Assembly: GCA_028622995.1 (NCBI GenBank)
Contig: JAJQJQ010000033.1
Coordinates: 620,001 to 684,000, forward strand
Length of the DNA stretch: 64,000 nt
Reading direction: 5' to 3'
Source of the DNA: Panagrolaimus kolymaensis
Taxonomy: Eukaryota; Nematoda; Chromadorea; Rhabditida; Panagrolaimidae
In this document: one piece after another, positions 32,674 to 45,034 of the stretch
Layout: each line of letters opens with the position of its first letter
Position numbering within the stretch: position 1 is the first letter of the stretch
The notes under the pieces: generated by a model
The model's input: the letters and a program-made list of their open reading frames with translations, nothing else
The model's database searches: none
Told to the model about the DNA's origin: nothing
Translations under genes and position numbers: made by a program

Positions 32674-33562
32674 TTTTCATGGAATTTTTTTTTTAGAAAT
32701 TTAAAATTATTTTCTTCAAGTGTGTATGTGAAAATTGAAATTTTTTAATAATTATGTTTAAAGAAAATTTGCAATTTTTGCTTTTTAATTTAGTCGAAGC
32801 TCAATCACTTTTTTATTAGACTCGATTAATTTGACTGTAAGACTTTCATGCCAAGATTGCTTTTCTCTTCAGACAGACAGCTTTTATGTTATTATCAAAA
32901 AAGGTGTTCCAAACATTTTGATTCAAAATGTTAATAGTTCATTTGTTTGCTTTCAAAGAAATATGATTAACACGCCGCTCCTATTTGAAATAAATAAAAA
33001 AAAGATACCAACCCTTCTTTAATTTTTACACCTTTGTTTTTCATTATTAAAATTTTTAAGTTTAAACCTATCATCGCATTTGAATATATTTTTATGTTAT
33101 GAAATCACCGTTAGTTAGATTGTTTTGACATTTTTTTTCCGATGCCCTCAATTCTTTTCTTTAAAGGCAATCCTTATCGAAACTTTTTTTCTTCTTCTCG
33201 GCGCCTTGTCCAATCCCAAATATCAAGAGAATTAGACATCGACAACGCGGTAACTCTCTTTCTTCTCTTCGTCTTTCGTGTATACATATTTATCAGAAAA
33301 ATAAAAGTCCATAAACACCCTTTTTTGCTCCATGTTTGGGGAATGTTAACATTACTCATGTTTGACTTTTATTATCGATTTTAATTATGCATAGTGCCTT
33401 TTTTAAAATCCATAGTCACAAATAAAACTTCAAATTTCAGACATTTAATACTTATTTATTTACTCTCATACATATTTTTCTTCCATCAAATATAAATAAT
33501 AACCTTTTTATTTTATTTTTTTTATTAATTTTTGTCTTTAGACAGACAGTTTATTTCCAATC
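32674..33562. other. Intergenic before the PACSIN gene
   Basis: AT-rich with no supported exon. Short frames near 32831-33022 and 33142-33384 lack splice or domain evidence. A TTTAG-type acceptor near 33535-33541, upstream of the ATG at 33563, could accept a spliced leader. Confidence 0.5.
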
Positions 33563-35425
33563 ATGTCATCTCAAAATTTATCCATTCCCACAGGATTTTA
33601 TGAAATAGGAGCGTATAAAACAAATATTCGAAGAATTAAGGATGGCGTTGACGAACTTGAAGAATTTTCAAAAATGATTAAAGAACGCGCGGAAATTGAA
33701 GCTAAATATGGAAAATATTTGCAAACTTGGCATGATAAATGGACGGGATATGTGGATACCAAAGTTCCAAATGGAATTGTTAAAGAATCATTAAATCATA
33801 TTTTAAAAGAAGGTGATGAAGTTTGTAAATTGCATGTTGGAATGAAAGAACGATTTGGCGATGAAGTGAGTTTAAAAAATTCCCTTAAACTTGTTTAATA
33901 AGTTTAATGCTATTTAAGATTGTGAGAACGATAACTTTATTCAAAAAAGAAAATCATCATCCTCGAACTTTTGGTGGTGAATCAAAAGAAATACATGAAA
34001 TATCAGAAGCATTTGAAAAAGCCCAAAAACAATGGAAAAAATTAATGCAAAAATTAGAATCTTGTAAAAAGCATTATTTCAATGCTTGTCGAAGCGAAAA
34101 ATCTGCTCAACAGCAGCTTATAAATGCTCAATCAGATTCCTCAATTTCTCAAGATGCAAGCGATAAACTTCGAGAACGAGTTGAAAAAGCAAAAGAGGAA
34201 GTTCGAAAGACTCGAGAATCATATGAAAAATTAGTTGAAGAATGTGATAAATATCGAAATGTTTATATTGAAAATATGGGTTTTGTATTCGAAAAATGCC
34301 AACAAATGGAACTAAAGCGTATGAAATTTGCTATGGAAATGATGGCAGGCGTTCGATGCATTTTGGGCGATCTTGTAGAATCTGAAAAGTTTGTCCTTTT
34401 CTTACTCCTCAATCTTAAAATGGAATTTTAGAATGAAAGAACTACACAACAGCTTGAAGGATCGTTTTAGAGCCGTGGGCGATGTTCAATATAATATTGA
34501 TCTGAAAGAATGGAGTAAAGTTTATGGACCCGAAGCTCCATCAATTTGGCCCACTTTTGAGGTTTGTTTTTGTCTTTGAATTTATCAGTAAAATGTTTAA
34601 TCAATCGAACAAATTTATTTGACATTGAAAATACATAATCCCATTATAGGATTACACACCAGGAATGCGTCATATTTCAACTAAACAAATTAGACAGACT
34701 GGTGGAATTGTTTTGACAAAGCAAACTATAACTTCGGATGAATTTAATGATACTCCAAGCATCGTACAACGTTCTGAACATTCAAGACCTTTTTCAACAG
34801 TATCAACCATTGAACGAGTCCAACTTCAACGAGAGCCAAGTTCCGGTGGAAGCTCCTCACAAGTAGCTATAACAACTTAAAGATGCGATTTCAAAAATAA
34901 TTTTTTAGGAAAATCACAATACCTTGGATTCAAAATCATCCAAAAGTTCCATGGCTAGTTCAAAAGTATTGAGAAATCGTAATGTTGTTGCAAGTCCTTT
35001 CGGTGATCCATTTCCAATGCGAACACCAGAAGTGCCAACTCAAGTTGTGAAAAAGCAAAAAACTATGGATGAAACGCCTAAAAGGGTGCCAGTGAGCGCA
35101 CATTCGAGCGATTCCGGAAGCTTTGATGATACCAATATGGATAAAAATGCGGATGTAAATGCTGAGGAAGAGGATGCTCTAAAATATGGTGATTTTGGAC
35201 AACTTAAAGGCCCAGCCAAAGCTTTATATGATTACATTCCAATTGAAGGTGATGAAATGGAACTTAAAAAAGGTAATAAAACTTCCACAAAAATATTAAT
35301 ATTAAATATTGGTTTCAGGAGAATTAGTTGAAGTTTTATCTGGTCCTGATCATCTTGGATGGTGTATGGGGCGAAAGAATAATGAAACAGGGCTTTTTCC
35401 AGCAAGTTATGTAGCACCTGTTTAA
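33563..35425 (+). CDS. sdpn-1: PACSIN/syndapin: F-BAR plus SH3 endocytic adaptor
   Basis: Exons 33563-33865, 33919-34388, 34432-34561, 34650-34862, 34909-35272 and 35319-35425 give 528 aa. Residues about 10-285 form the F-BAR coiled-coil domain: GFYEIGAYKTNIRRIKDG, ERAEIEAKYGKYLQTW, TLFKKENHH, KLESCKKHYFNACRSEK and VFEKCQQMELKRMKF follow the PACSIN pattern. A Ser/Thr-rich linker of about 190 residues includes DPF-type motifs (SPFGDPFPM) that could bind the clathrin adaptor AP2. The SH3 domain is at about 473-528 (KALYDYIPIEGDEMEL, GWCMGR, TGLFPASYVAPV). Known role of the family: it bends membranes and brings dynamin and N-WASP to endocytic and recycling membranes. Intron 4 removes the in-frame TAA at 34878-34880. 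Single clear orthologue of worm sdpn-1; symbol used on that basis. Confidence 0.95.
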
Positions 35426-35741
35426 ACCTCAAATTTTCCTATTAGTACTCTTTTATCATATCACGGTGCAACTTTCCTCATCCTACGTACTACGATCAGT
35501 TACCATGTCTTGACAAATGCAAGATAAAAAATATATTTTACCTTTAAAAAACATGTGCATTCGAGATTTATTATTTTATTCCTTACTTCTTTATTTTTAT
35601 AAAATTTTATATTTAAGTTTAAAATCTACAGTAAATAAAGCCAACTACTTACTTAATTTATATAAAACTTCAAAGCTTGTTTATCATTTTTTTAGACTGC
35701 GACAAAGCAGTTTGCTGCAACAATAGTTGCGAAATCAAAAT
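35426..35741. other. Convergent 3' interval
   Basis: About 315 bp between the PACSIN stop and the stop of the minus-strand receptor. It holds both 3' UTRs; an AATAAA-like motif (GTAAATAAAG) near 35630 could serve PACSIN. Confidence 0.5.
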
Positions 35742-36807
35742 TTAAAATTTTGGAATAGATGTTCGAACTGTAGGTAATATAGTTTGCACACGTGAAGATG
35801 GACGCCGTTGTAAGCGATAAAAAATAAAGAGTTGTTTTCGTAATGCAGGTCTACAATTTTTTTTTTGAAAATTAAAAGGGTTCAATCAATAAAAGGTAAT
35901 AAACTTACGCAAAAATAAAAAGCATTACACAAGAAGAATAATGGGCAACCATAAAGAAAAAATTAACAAAAAATTCAATAAAAATAAACCGAATTTTGAA
36001 TTCTGGATCATCTTTACGAGAATGAAAAGTTTTATAAAAGATTAAAAGGATACAATATAATCCAAAGAAGACAGAAGAAAATACTGATTGAAACAATAAT
36101 TTTTGTTCGAGTTTTAATTGGCAAAAAGCCGAATCCTTTTTACTTCGACATTTAACTCGGCATATGATTACTGTAATCAATCCAATGGATAAAGAAATTG
36201 AAGCAAATATTCCATTTGAAATTGCAGTAATCAAAAAATCTCGTTCAAGAAATGCTTCACATTCGGGTTCATAAGTTTTAAAACGACAATGAAGATCAAA
36301 AAATGAAAATCCATCAATCAAAAGTGGATAAAGAAAAAGAAAAATTAAGATTAATTTAAAATAAGTTGAAGACAAAAATTGTTTATGTTTTTTCCACCAT
36401 AAAATGGAACTCAATCGATTGAATGCCAATACAGCATTTAAAGGTCCAATAAAAATCATCATATACCATTGAAATATTCGATTAATATATTCAATTTCAA
36501 TAACATAAATTTTATTGGATTTTAAAATATTTGGAGTTAAAAAATAAAAAAGTGTGTAAGAAGCAAGACAACACAAATCAACGAAATATCCAATGACCAA
36601 AAGATGAAAATAAGCTGTGTAAATGTTAGAAGTTTTAATTCTTAAATGGTGAATAAAAAATATAAAAGTTGAAATTTCAATTATACAAGCAATCAAGAAA
36701 ATAGCATCCATAATTGCATGTTCAATGGTTTCCATCGATGATAATAAAATTTCATGATTATGAGAAGTTTCATTATTTGTTATAAAAAGCATACCAGTTT
36801 TTACCAT
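35742..36807 (-). CDS. Nematode serpentine (chemoreceptor-type) 7TM receptor
   Basis: Minus-strand exons 35909-36807 and 35742-35850 give 335 aa. An N-terminal segment of about 30 residues with two N-glycosylation sites (NNET and the following region) precedes seven hydrophobic segments: IMDAIFLIACIIEISTF, YFHLLVIGYFVDLCCLASY, MMIFIGPLNAVLAFNR, YFKLILIFLFLYPLLIDGF, ITAISNGIFASISLSIGLI, FQSVFSSVFFGLYCILLIF and FVNFFFMVAHYSSCVMLFIF. Spliced exon 2 begins at a PALRKQL sequence just after TM7, as in nematode Sr proteins (NPxxR-like). The region after TM3 reads NRLSSILWWKKH instead of DRY. It belongs to the srg/srv/srx-type superfamily in general form; I cannot give a family symbol. Likely a sensory neuron receptor. 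It converges with the PACSIN gene 316 bp away. Confidence 0.8.
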
Positions 36808-37406
36808 TTTTTTCTATCACCTACTTGAATGCTGCGGAAGTTTTATTGGTGCTTAAAAGTTGTTCGATTCTTAAGGCTTTTAGTTAATTTTATTGGTTAA
36901 TTTAATTTAATATATGGTTGCCTACAACTAGATTTATCAAAAACAACCTTTTTCGTTAAGCACACATTTTTATTTGTCATCACGTCAGTATAAAATTATT
37001 TTTTATTTTGTTTTTAAATATGCCTAATAAATTTATATTTAAAAAACCGCTTTTATTGAACGACCAAATTTTTTGCACCAAAAGTTATAAAAAGTGTAGC
37101 CTTCAACTTGCAAATCTAACTTCATGAAGTTATATTTTTATTTGTTTCGGGCATTATCGTATCCGATGCTTAACACACACATTGAAAATAATAATTTACA
37201 AAGTGTTAAGGAAGCTCGGTTTCGAACCATTAAAGTCTTGATTGAGAGGCAAAGATTTTACCACTGCACCATTTTTGCAAATAATTTAAAGCGTAAAAAG
37301 TAGCATTCATTAACAAAAAAAATCAAAAAAAATTATTACGATTTACAGACTTCAAATATTTAAAAAATTAAAGATGAAAAGTAAAGGTTCAAAAAATATA
37401 TGAGCC
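36808..37406. other. Intergenic with a tRNA-like fossil
   Basis: AT-rich, no exon seen. A tRNA-like sequence with A-box and B-box matches lies at 37205-37275 on the minus strand and is listed separately. Confidence 0.45.
37205..37275 (-). repeat. tRNA-like sequence (tRNA pseudogene or SINE head)
   Basis: On the minus strand, TGGTGCAGTGG (37261-37271) matches the pol III A box TRGYNNANNNG, and about 33 bp on, GGTTCGAAACC (37218-37228) is close to the B box GGTTCGANTCC with a foldable T arm. The region between does not form a clean 7-nt anticodon loop, and no acceptor stem pairs, so this is not a working tRNA. Confidence 0.4.
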
Positions 37407-37414
37407 CGTCTGAC
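37407..37414. repeat. Left 8-bp target-site duplication (CGTCTGAC)
   Basis: CGTCTGAC abuts TAGGGTTGTCGA and is repeated at 37673-37680. Confidence 0.85.
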
Positions 37415-37672
37415 TAGGGTTGTCGATTTCCCGGGAATTTCCCGGGAAATGCCTCAGGGCATTTGGACATAATTCATATTAATTTTGGTTTTTTTACAAA
37501 TTTGTAAAGAAAATATGAATTCACCATGCTTTTTCTATGTAATGCCAAAAAAAAATACATAAAAATAAGTCATCAATAAAAAGTTATGCTGAAATTTCCC
37601 GCATTTCCCGGGAAATTTCCCGGGAAATTTTGCACGCAAGCGGGAAATTTCCCGGGAAATTCGACAACCCTA
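37415..37672. mobile_element. 258-bp hAT-like MITE rich in CCCGGGAAATTT motifs
   Basis: Terminal inverted repeats TAGGGTTGTCGAATTTCCCG (one base shorter on the left) enclose a non-coding core. The flanks are the 8-bp duplication CGTCTGAC. TTTCCCGGGAAA palindromes occur twice at the left end and several times at the right end. TA-G-G-G-T termini with 8-bp duplications fit a non-autonomous hAT element. It shares no visible sequence with the 807-bp element, so it is a different family. Confidence 0.88.
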
Positions 37673-37680
37673 CGTCTGAC
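37673..37680. repeat. Right 8-bp target-site duplication (CGTCTGAC)
   Basis: Identical to 37407-37414, right after the inverted terminus TCGACAACCCTA. Confidence 0.85.
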
Positions 37681-40600
37681 TGATAAATAAATGCAAGATT
37701 CTGTTGCATCCACGGTATGTCTGAGCATATTTTGATATCCGAACTTGGTCATACATTTTGCACTAAATATTAATAAACGCAAAGAGTCTAAGAAGTTCTT
37801 CGAAGATAGGAATCGAACTTACTTTAGCTTTCGAGTTTCATACAAAATAATATTATTTGAAATAGTATTATTACTTCCACGTTTAATTATGCTAATTTCC
37901 ACTATCATTTTTTGATTTTAATTTATAATTTATTTTACTTTTTTCATTGACGTCGTCTTTTCAATGCTTTTTTAAAAGTTTCGAAGTGTGGCAAAAAAAC
38001 AAAACAAAATTAATTTGTCGCTTTTTTCTCTCCTTCCATCTTCTTTCTCAGCTTAGAGCACTTAATAGAATTGTTTTGAAAATCTAATTAGTTTGTAAGA
38101 GAAGCTTTTTGTTTCAGGAATGAAATTCAATGAAATTTTCTTAATGCCATCGTTCTTGCGATTCTGAGACTTAGACACTCTTGAGCAAAACAAAAAATGT
38201 CAAGTTTTAATGATAGCTTTTTTTCTGCCGTTGAAATAAAAAATTCGTTATTATTATTTTTCATGTTTATATTTAAAATTATTATTTATTTATTTAAATT
38301 TATTCTTTGTTTTAAGAAGAAATCCATGAAAGAAGAAAAATATATTTTTTACATGCCAAAATATTTTCACGAAATTTATTTTCTTGAGAATTGGTTTCAA
38401 TTCCTAAAAATAAATACTTGTTTGAGACTTTGATAATTTTCAAAGTTTTTTTTTGACTTTGGAAACAACTTATATTTAATTTCGAAGTTCGAACATTTTT
38501 AAGCTTTTTTGTGAAGAAAAAAACATATGTGCTGTTCTTGCTTTGACAATCGTATGGTAGTCTGGTTTTTATAAGAAACATTGTTTTTTGGTTTTGTTAT
38601 CTTACTAATATAAGTATTAAAGCTATTTTTAGACTCACTATGCCCTTTACCATCATCTTGTAGTTCTTTTTTTCTTTTTTCTTTTTTGATTTTGTAAAAA
38701 AATAACTCCGCAAAACCCTTTTCAAGAATATCTCGTCATTCCATTCATTCCATAGTGGGCTTTTTTGGTTGACATGAGAAGGCATCCTTTTTTAAAGTTT
38801 TTTTTTCAAGTGCAAAGAAAAACGAAATGAAGAAGCTCCCAAGAAATGGCTTCCTATTTTAAAAAAGTTTTCCTTTTGCCTATTTTTGACACATTTTTTT
38901 GCATCCGAAACATATAACTTGTTTTTACTCTTTAACCTTTTAAAGCCGATCTCCTGCTGGTTTTATTTTCCTCTATATGTTTTAAACGAGCAACACAAAC
39001 ACCCATTATCCCATTTTTTCATCCTCATCATTGCAAGGCTGTGAGATTATTATGATTTTGATGATCATGTTTTTCACACATATTTTTTTCCACAAATAAT
39101 AAGCAGATGTTGTTGTTTTTGACCGCAAACATTTTTTTTAAATAAAACATCATTTCTTTACTTTTTTTTTTGCAATAAAAAAATAAAACAACTGTTAACT
39201 TATTTTTCATATTTCTTTTTTTTATTTTCCAAACTTGCGGCGCCGGTTTTGAAAAAAATCCATGAGGCTCATCAACTTGAAAAACGTGGTGCTGCGTTGG
39301 CTTTAAAGTTGAGAAGAAACATGACTTTTCTTTTTCGTTATACTTGAAACTTTCTTTTAAAAAGTGCCTTTTTTAGTTTTTAAACCATAACAAAAACCGA
39401 CAAATTGTTATGTTTGACACATTTTGTGTTTTGAGTTTTTTGTTTTATTTTTGAAGGAACCGAAACCAATTTAATTTTTAAATGCACTGTAAATATATGT
39501 ATTTTTTGGAATTATTTTAGGATTCCATATTTTCGAACCTCTGGAAATGCTCACAGTTTATTAAAAGTACACGAATCTTGACTAATTCTTTTCTTAATGC
39601 TCGGCGAAAAAAAAGCTACCATCTTTCAAGTTTTTTTTTCATCCTTATATTTCATACTTTTCTTGAATTTTTTAAGTAAACTTTTGAATAACATAATTTC
39701 TAATTGACCATCAATGAGAGTGAGCGCTTTTTCTCCTTATTTTTCATTCAACTTTCATTCGTTTATTTTTTCGTAACACGGAAGCTCGAAACTACGTTTA
39801 TATGTACTTCTTCTTTTTTTTTTGTAAGCACGGCCTTGCTTTAGGTTCATTTTGTTCTTTTTTTAATAATAAATCTAAACAAAATTTTATTGTGTTATTT
39901 TTTTCATACAATATTTTGTTTGATGCAAAACTAAAATATTTATGCTTGTTGTTTTTGAAGCTCAATTTAAAATAAAAGTTATTCTTTTAATCTTGTTTCA
40001 GTGATATTGGAAGAATTTAATTAGTGCCGCCACTTTGAAGATGAAAGGAATGACTATGCTTTTCCTTTCTCATTTTTTAAGATTGTTTTTTTCTCTTCTT
40101 CATTTTCATCTAACTAGTTTGTTCAATAAAAAATTCTTTAAATTTTTTTATACTAAGAGTGTTAAAATCTTTAGGTCAGATTTCTGTTATTTAGTACTTT
40201 TAACTATGTCATAGTGCAACACTAAACATTGAGCAATGCGAGACCTTTGTGATAGGTCAAAGAATTTATTGTAAATAAGGAATTGTATTTTAATTTTTAA
40301 AAGTCAGTGAAAAAAATAAAAGTATTTTTGTCAACAAATTGCACTTTTCGAAAAATATCTTCCATCTTTTTGTAAGCGAAATAAAAGTTACCAAAATTTC
40401 TTCAGTAATTAGTTTTCCCAAAGGCAAAAAAGAGTGCCATCCCAATTCTTTCTTCTTCTTTTTTTCTCCTGTGGTTACGGCTTTTGTCTTAGATAGCGCT
40501 CTTCTGTGAAGTTGTCGTCGAAGTAGCTTTGATTTAAGCCTACTTTAATGCCAAAATTCTCATTTGAAACCCCGTTAAAAAGGCTATTCTTAGTACGGTT

Positions 40601-41359
40601 GCTCTTTTAAGGCTTTATACTTACGTTTTTATCATTTACCCATGGGGTTATACGTCTCTGTTCTTCCTTCACCACTTCCTTAAAAAATATTTAACCATTT
40701 TTTCATTAAGTATTCACTATTCTTTTATTTTATTTATTTATTTTTTCATTCATTTTTTGTTAACGGCAGTGCTTTGTTTTAATTTAATAATATTTTTCAA
40801 CTAAAAGCATAGTCAACTGATAAGTAAGCTTTAGATTTAGTTTTTGTATCTAAAAAAAGTTTAGTTTTTGGACTTTAAAAGTTTGAAAAGTTGAAAGCTT
40901 TCATAATTTATCACCAACCATTATCCTGATTTATTACTTATATACGTTTAGTAAGCTTTTTCATGAATCTTTTTTGGTGGTTTTATCGGTTTTCCCTATG
41001 TCTATCCAATTTCAATTTATAGACATGTTTAATGTTTAAAAAAATTTATAATACTTATTTTTTTTTTTTGAGATTCCATATTTTTGCAATCTCATTTTTG
41101 CATTCACATTTTTGTGTCATGCATACTTTTTTCTGGCGTCAAAGTTATTCAAAATAAAAATAATAAAGTGTAAACACATAAGTTTAGCTTTTTCCAAGAG
41201 TTCGTTTTTCTTTAATTTTGTTATACGCGAGAGAAGTAAAAAATGTTTTTTTAGATGTTTTTGCTTTTTTTGTTATAAAAGGTCATTAGAATAGCATTTT
41301 CAGGATTCCATCCGTTTACTTCTCTTTTTTTTTTATATAAAGTTATTATTATGATATAA
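37681..41359. other. Gene-poor AT-rich interval
   Basis: No supported exon over 3.6 kb. A B-box-like AAGTTCGATTCC on the minus strand near 37810-37830 may be another tRNA-derived fragment. The remainder is homopolymer-rich. The promoter of the receptor at 41360 presumably lies at the right end. Confidence 0.5.
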
Positions 41360-42833
41360 ATGGATTCTCAAAACTTTGACCCTGCAGGTTTAATTGCAAT
41401 CGAAACTACAGCTTCAATGTCCGAAACTTATTTTAAATTTGAGTCTTGGGTCACTCAAATGTGGCATTATCTTTTTGGTTCTCTATATTTTATTGTTCCT
41501 ATTGCGGGTGTTTCATTAAATTTTTATGTTTTAAAGAAATTAAGGAATATCGCAAGGTGAGAAATACTATTATGTGTTACTGTAAACAGAAAAGGAAATG
41601 AAAAAAAAATTCATTCATTCATATTTTTGTTATTTTATTATGAGCTTAAAATTAGCTTCGTTTAAATAAAAGTTTTTGTAAACAAAAAGCGACTAAAACA
41701 TAAAAAAAAATTTAATATACAAAACATGATTATTATTCTTTTCAGAATCAATGTTTACCGTTTTGAAACTTCATCAGCTTTACCTCTTTGTGCCATGAGC
41801 ATTTGTGATTCTCTATGCTTAATTTCACAATTTGCTCAAGCAATATTTCATATGACCGTTAATTGGCAAGCTCTACCAATTGATTCTTTCACACCTGAAG
41901 ATCTCAACAAACTTTCATTATTTTGTAAACTTGATATGTTTATTATGCATGCAACTTCAGCTTATTCAGTTTGGTGCTGGTTAATGCTTTCGGTGCTTCG
42001 ATACACAGCCGTTTTTCATCCATTTAAATATAGAACCATTTGGCGTCAACCAAGAAATGCTTTGTTGATTATTGCGGGTTCATCATGTACTTTAGAGCTT
42101 TGGATTTTAGTCCTTGTTTCGTATCTTCCACAAGAGAGAAGTTGCATAGAATCACCTGGAACTAGTAATGTTACCGCTCAAGCTGGACATTTAATGGATA
42201 TTCTTTTTGCTTATGTTATTCCCTCGTTCATTCGAATCCTCCTTGATGGAATAGTTTTGAGTCATTGTTATCGTCCAAATATCATAGAAGTGCCAGTTTT
42301 TGAACGAAGATATGGAATTTCATCTGCTTCGGGAACGGCTTTATTGATTAATAATGAAAAACAAACTCCTATGAGTATTATTCTATCGCTACCAAGGGTA
42401 AAAACAAATATGTTCGGAAAATTATAACACTAATTTGTTTTTTTAGCAATCAATAAGTTACAAGCGAGAACAATATTCAAAAAAGAAAAACTCTATGATT
42501 ATGCGATCATTGATTATTTCGGGATTGAATCTTTGTTGCAATTTGCCTTCACATGTTTTGAGAGCTGTTTGGACTCTTGAATCTGCACCACAAATGAATG
42601 AATCTTTGATGAGTTTACTCGAAGGTAAGCAACACTTGGTTTTATAGTTTATGATTAATTCTTGCCTTTTTTCAGCCATAAGTCAGTTGCTATATTTTGG
42701 ACAATTTACATGTAATGCATTTTATTTGAGTACAACTATTTATGAAACTTCCACAGTTCCAACCAAAACTTATTCAACAACAAATCATTCAAAAATAAAT
42801 GTTTCCAAATTTCTTGAAAATGAAGAAGTTTGA
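41360..42833 (+). CDS. Rhodopsin-type (probably peptide) G-protein-coupled receptor
   Basis: Exons 41360-41556, 41746-42397, 42447-42624 and 42676-42833 give 394 aa. Hydrophobic segments in order: TM1 GSLYFIVPIAGVSLNFYV, TM2 LPLCAMSICDSLCLISQFA, TM3 MFIMHATSAYSVWCWLMLSVL, TM4 ALLIIAGSSCTLELWILVLV, TM5 DILFAYVIPSFIRILLDGIV, TM6 MIMRSLIISGLNLCCNLPSHVL and TM7 QLLYFGQFTCNAFYLSTTIY. TM3 ends LRYTAVFHPFKYR where DRY normally is, the TM2 Asp is kept (CDS), TM6 has NLP near the CWxP site, and TM7 has NAFYL in place of NPxxY. Cys in loop 1 (LFCKL) and loop 2 (RSCIE) can form the conserved disulfide. The IL3 is basic (YKREQYSKKK). Family-level call only; ligand unknown. Acceptors and phases are consistent throughout. 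Confidence 0.85.
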
Positions 42834-44369
42834 ATTTGCTACAAAATTCCAAGATTCTTTCAATCGTATATCGAAGCAAATGCGCCATTATGATAATGTA
42901 TCTTCTTACTCCTCATATTTACATAGTTTTACAAACATTTTTTACGGGTTTATCTCCTTTTTTTCACTTTCATTTGTTATTGTTCCTTTAAAAAGTTTGA
43001 GCATTGGTTTTTAAGTTTTTAACCTATAAAAAAACAAAGAATAAAGAAATAAATTTGCTTTTTCAATTTCATAATTTCCAAGCACACGGAGAAATACAAA
43101 CGAGTGATTTGAGAGAATACATGACTTTTGCCAAAATACATTACATTACATTTGCCATCCTTCTTTTTTTGTCTTCTTCGCAATGATTGAACGCGATTTG
43201 ATTTCTTCATATCAAAGCGAAAGCACTTTTTTAATTTTTATTTTGCAAAATCAAAGTTTAAATTCCCACGTATTATTTTTTTAGTGCGAAAGTTTTTTTT
43301 TGAAGTAAACAAACTAGAACAAAGTTTAAAAGGACTACGGTAGCATGAGTCTTTGAGAAGAAGAAAAATATGTTTATTTTTTGCACGTTCATTCCTAGAA
43401 TTTAACTTGTAAAGTAATAATGAGTGCAAAAACAAATTACTCACTCATATATACGGCTTCTATATTATTCATTTGAACACCATTTAAAGGTAAAAGCTTC
43501 TTATGCAAAATATTTTCAATAAAAGCTCCATAATGAAGCCCTTTGAATCTTCAAAAAAAAACTTTTAAAAGAAATTTTTGACGACATTCTGTTGTTGGAT
43601 GGTTTAAATGAAAAATTCAGCATCTGCATGCTTGCTTGCGTGAAAAAAAAACGCATAAACAAATGCAAAGTTATGAGTGCTTTTAAAGGCTACAAACATC
43701 ATTGCAAAAAGTACATTTCTCTTTTAAAATAAATTTATAATCATCAAAGAAGATTCAAGTGAATTGAAAATGCTAAAAAATTAATAATTCAAAAGTTGAT
43801 GACACTCTTTAGTATTAAAAATTGCTACTGCGAAATTCAAATAACTGGAAAATGATATTACAATTTTATTAAATATTATTTTTATCTAACGCTGGCACGT
43901 ATATACACACTTGGTTGCCTTTCTTTTTCTCTGACTCATGTGTTAATTACGGTATATTGAACGTGAGGAGCAACAGCGCAGTTGGGTATATAAAATGTGC
44001 CATTTTTGGTCAAAAACTAAAGTTAAAGCTTTGCTTAATTTTATTATTTTTTTTGCAAAGGAATGAAGTACTTTCTTTGAATTTGACTCACCATGGGTGT
44101 GAGTCTCTCGCTCTCTTTCTCATTTTTTTTTTATTTTAATTACGGTAAAGGCGCATATAAAAAGTGTTCGGTTTTTGGTCAAATTCAAAAAACTACAGCC
44201 AGCTTTTTTACCCTTGGCTTTAAAAGAAAAGAGTTTGACTCAGATGGTTGAAGCCAATTACTTGCGTGCATTTTTAAAATAAATACATAATAGCGTAAGA
44301 TTGTTTATAAAAATATTATATTTTTAGTAATTTTTCAACAAATATTCTTGTCATTGTCAAGTGTCGGGG

Positions 44370-44470
44370 ATGTGCCTCCAGCAAAAGTATACAACTCATT
44401 GTTTAAATCTTCTCGTGTACCAAGTTCATCTTCAACAACGAATTGCTTTTCAACTTATCTCTGAAAACAG
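44370..44470 (+). CDS. Candidate isolated coding exon (low confidence)
   Basis: An acceptor TATTTTTAG (44319-44327) and a strong donor CAG|GTAAGAG (44471) bound 143 bp that are clearly less AT-rich than their surroundings. From the ATG at 44370, 33 codons run open to the donor (beginning MCLQQKYTTHC and ending QRIAFQLISEN plus two bases). The phase would join in frame to the acceptor just before the acyltransferase start (ATTTAG ending 49690), but that implies a 5.2-kb intron. A second frame could instead form an alternative last exon of the receptor at 41360. No domain is recognized. Confidence 0.25.
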
Positions 44471-45034
44471 GTAAGAGAATTCTTTTGAAAAATTAAAAAA
44501 AATCTAGTTAATCATGAGCCATATTTTTTTTAAATTTGAAACTTTGCAAAACATTTTTGCAAAAAACTAAAATTCAAAAAAAATTGTATACGTGCAACTT
44601 TTAAACTTTCCAATCTCAATGAAAGTATGTATAAATTTTTGCTACTCTATAGTTTGTGTACAATCTTTGAGTGAAGGGGATGATGATGCAACAGCTCATT
44701 GTTAGGAGAAATATTTGCTAGAAAAGTTTTATAAAATTTAATAAACATAAACTGTCAGAATTAGACAGACTATTACGTCAAATCCTGCATTTTTCCAGGT
44801 TTCCAATATAAAAAAATCAACTGATTCTTAAATCACAAGATTCAATTTTCAATTGACCAAATTAAAATCATTTTCAATGAAAAATTTTATCAAAACTTCC
44901 ATCATTTTGTTTCTATTTTTATAAAAGTTTCTTTAATATTAATTATTTTTTTAATTGCTTTCAAAAATTTTTGTAAAAAAAACAATAAAATCCTATTATA
45001 ATAAAAATATAATGGAGGGACAGAATCCCTTTTT

